Shown here: in pieces, positions 62,683 through 64,000 of the stretch
Layout: each line of letters begins with the position of its first letter
Position numbering within the stretch: position 1 is the stretch's first letter
DNA from: Sphingomonas sp. UNC305MFCol5.2
GTDB lineage: Bacteria > Pseudomonadota > Alphaproteobacteria > Sphingomonadales > Sphingomonadaceae
Direction: 5' to 3'
Assembly: GCF_000712135.1 (NCBI RefSeq)
Contig: NZ_JOOE01000003.1
Span: 372,001 to 436,000 of the forward strand
DNA: 64,000 nt
Made by a program: the position numbers and the translations under genes
The notes under the pieces: generated by a model
Told to the model about the DNA's origin: nothing
What the model saw: the letters and a program-made list of their open reading frames with translations, nothing else
The model's database searches: none

Positions 62683-63045
62683 ATGATCAAAACAGCGATG
62701 ACGATCGCCGCCGCGATGACGTTCGCCGCGCCGGCGCTGGCCGAGGATTGGGACTTCGTCCTCGTCAACAACACCGGCAAGCCGATCAAGAGCGTCGAGA
62801 TCTCGGCCGGCGGCGCGGGCACCTGGGTCGCCAACAAGGTCGATCCCGAGATGAAGCGCGAAGGCGTAACCGGGCCGGGCAAACGGATGACCGTGCATTT
62901 CGACAAGGGCTCCGGCTGCAAATACGACATCAAGGCGACCTTCGCCGACGATACCAGCGCGGTCTGGTCGGGTATCAACGTCTGCGACAACGCCTATGTC
63001 ACGGTGAACTACGCCAACGGCACGCCGACCTACAAAGCGAGCTGA
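62683..63045 (+). CDS. small secreted protein of unknown function
   Basis: 120 residues from the ATG at 62683 with GGAGG upstream. A signal peptide (MIKTAMTIAAAMTFAAPALA) is followed by a ~100-residue beta-rich domain (EDWDFVLVNNTGKPIKSVEI...GTWVANKVDPEMKREGVTGPGKRMTVHFDKGSGCKYDIKATFADDTSAVWSGINVCDNAYVTVNY) with two Cys that could pair. No family was recognised. It stands alone 83 bp after the HTH gene. Confidence 0.7.
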   Translation: MIKTAMTIAAAMTFAAPALAEDWDFVLVNNTGKPIKSVEISAGGAGTWVANKVDPEMKREGVTGPGKRMTVHFDKGSGCKYDIKATFADDTSAVWSGINVCDNAYVTVNYANGTPTYKAS

Positions 63046-63152
63046 GCCTTCGCGATCGGCGGGAAGTGGCCGTTGGCGAAGCGGCGGCGATCACGCGATT
63101 TTCAGCGGCTTGCCCGGATGGGATCGGAACTGCCTCGACGCCCCGGTCCGGC

Positions 63153-63624
63153 GTGAAAACCAAAGCTCAACGGCCCGACGAGCGTCCCACCCGCCGCCAA
63201 GAGCACGGGAAGCGATGGCGACGCGCGTGGCAGCCGTCCTTGCCTGAACGCCGGCATCGCGCGTTTCGAGTAGGCGCCGGTCCGATCGAGGATCCGCTCG
63301 AGAACGTCGAAGGACGCTGGACATTGCAGATACTGCTTCGTCTCGGCGCGGGCGAGCATCGCTTCTCGGATCCGAGGGCGGCGATTCCCCGGATCAGCAC
63401 CAATATATTGACCGACCGGCTTCGCGCTCTGGAAAGCGGGGAGCTCGTCGAGCAGCACCATCTACAGCCGCCGCATGCCAGCCAGGTCTATCTGCTCGCC
63501 CGATCTGGCCACCGGCCTGAGGCCGGCACTGGACGCCCTTGCGCGCTGGCGTGCGGAAACGCGCAATGCGTCCCTTCAAAACGCTGGTCGATCAGGCGCC
63601 CCGAACATGGCGCAATCACGATGA
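63153..63624 (+). pseudogene. HxlR family regulator, frameshifted
   Basis: The frame from about 63290 encodes an HxlR winged-helix domain (VEGRWTLQILLRLGAGEHRFSDPRAAIPRISTNILTDRLRALE...), then at about 63499-63501 an extra C in a CCC run shifts the frame. Downstream the correct continuation (LATGLRPALDALARWRAETRNASL) is in the next frame and ends at 63624. The N-terminus also lacks a good start (a GTG at 63153 is the first available). It is either a recent pseudogene or carries a single-base sequencing error. Confidence 0.7.
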
Positions 63625-63664
63625 AGCTGAAGGAAACCGCGCGTGGGGTCTGAAGGGAAGACGA

Positions 63665-64000
63665 TCACTGCGGATCGGCAGGCTTTGGCGGAGAGGGCAA
63701 GGACGAAGATGCCGGTTCTTTTCGGAAAATTGCGAAAGTTCGCGCTTTTGCTTCCGCAATCAGCGGGTTGAACTCGCCTTTCCCCGCAGCGAATATCGCT
63801 GGAAGGATAGCCGCAATCAGCGCCAAGTCGGGGCGATGGTCCTGCTTGTCCAGAACGAGCAATAGCGAATCCAAGGGTGTCGCCTCGAGCAGCTGCCGCG
63901 CCTGAGCGAAAGAAACGACGTCATCGTTTCGACCGTAGATCAGCACGATCGGCGTGGTGAGCCGGCGTGCGGTATCTAAATTGGAATATCGATCGGCGAG
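63665..64000 (-). CDS. alpha/beta hydrolase (C-terminal part; 5' end outside window)
   Basis: The minus-strand frame is open from the right edge to the TGA at 63665. Visible residues begin LADRYSNLDTARRLTTPIVLIYGRNDDVVSFAQARQLLEATP, where GRNDDVVSF carries the catalytic Asp region, and DKQDHRPDLAL carries the His. This is the C-terminal part of an alpha/beta hydrolase; the nucleophile lies outside. It ends 41 bp from the frameshifted HxlR gene. Confidence 0.75.
   Translation of the reverse strand, partial: LADRYSNLDTARRLTTPIVLIYGRNDDVVSFAQARQLLEATPLDSLLLVLDKQDHRPDLALIAAILPAIFAAGKGEFNPLIAEAKARTFAIFRKEPASSSLPSPPKPADPQ

Overview
The window is high-GC DNA from an alphaproteobacterium that looks like a Sphingomonas-type sphingomonad. 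Supporting signs are the two large TonB-dependent receptors, the small family-specific neighbours (ubiquinol-cytochrome c chaperone with DUF177, RcnB-like protein, DUF6456 with a HTH regulator), the argH / small lipoprotein / lysA order, the abundance of short palindromic intergenic repeats, and an alphaproteobacterial-type LexA box. The family assignment is inferred from protein character and context; no 16S or other marker RNA lies here. I see no tRNA or rRNA gene, CRISPR array, complete insertion sequence, prophage or replication origin.

Layout. 0-7 kb: the 3' part of a secreted alpha-2-macroglobulin gene followed by pbpC, a classic periplasmic defence/peptidoglycan pair. 7-9.5 kb: RcnB-like and BamE-like envelope genes facing the cytochrome bc1 chaperone and DUF177. 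9.5-15.7 kb: two TetR regulators, each divergent from a probable target (an SDR; a TonB receptor followed by an MFS carrier). 15.7-20.3 kb: prfC, an aldose-epimerase-like gene, a CGNR regulator, a lipocalin-like gene and an SDR. 20.4-26.5 kb: the pheT-pheS and rplT-rpmI translation genes, separated by a methyltransferase and a LysE exporter. 26.6-36.3 kb: AsmA, VOC protein, HisN, phospholipase A, peroxiredoxin, GGDEF protein, a cluster of micro-ORFs, a stress-type SDR, a PEBP protein, a flavin reductase and a degenerate receiver protein. 36.3-41.8 kb: ZntB-like transporter, siroheme synthase, lysA, small lipoprotein, argH and a TlpA-like thioredoxin. 42-48.7 kb: a tightly overlapping six-gene MoxR/DUF58/SpoIIM/RDD/DUF4350/DUF4129 membrane operon and a divergent membrane protein. 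48.8-57.1 kb: a carbohydrate locus with two Tat-exported Gfo/Idh/MocA oxidoreductases, ApbE and a double DUF1080 hydrolase, divergent from a 1021-residue TonB receptor. 57-64 kb: dapF, a GST, a DUF2339 protein, DUF6456, a HTH regulator, a small secreted protein, a frameshifted HxlR gene and the end of an alpha/beta hydrolase.

Most notable. (1) A sigma-54 promoter with a likely IHF site and upstream inverted repeats, one resembling a PspF enhancer, drives two tandem hydrophobic micro-ORFs of 35 and 31 codons. (2) A TTGACA/TATGCG promoter whose 17-bp spacer is filled by a GTTC-N7-GTTC LexA box drives a 21-codon micro-ORF towards the 3' end of the stress SDR. (3) A palindromic repeat has inserted in frame into pheS. 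(4) A 270-bp nested palindromic element forms the tail of lysA and the 5' region of the siroheme gene. Several repeat families, operators and terminators are also recorded.
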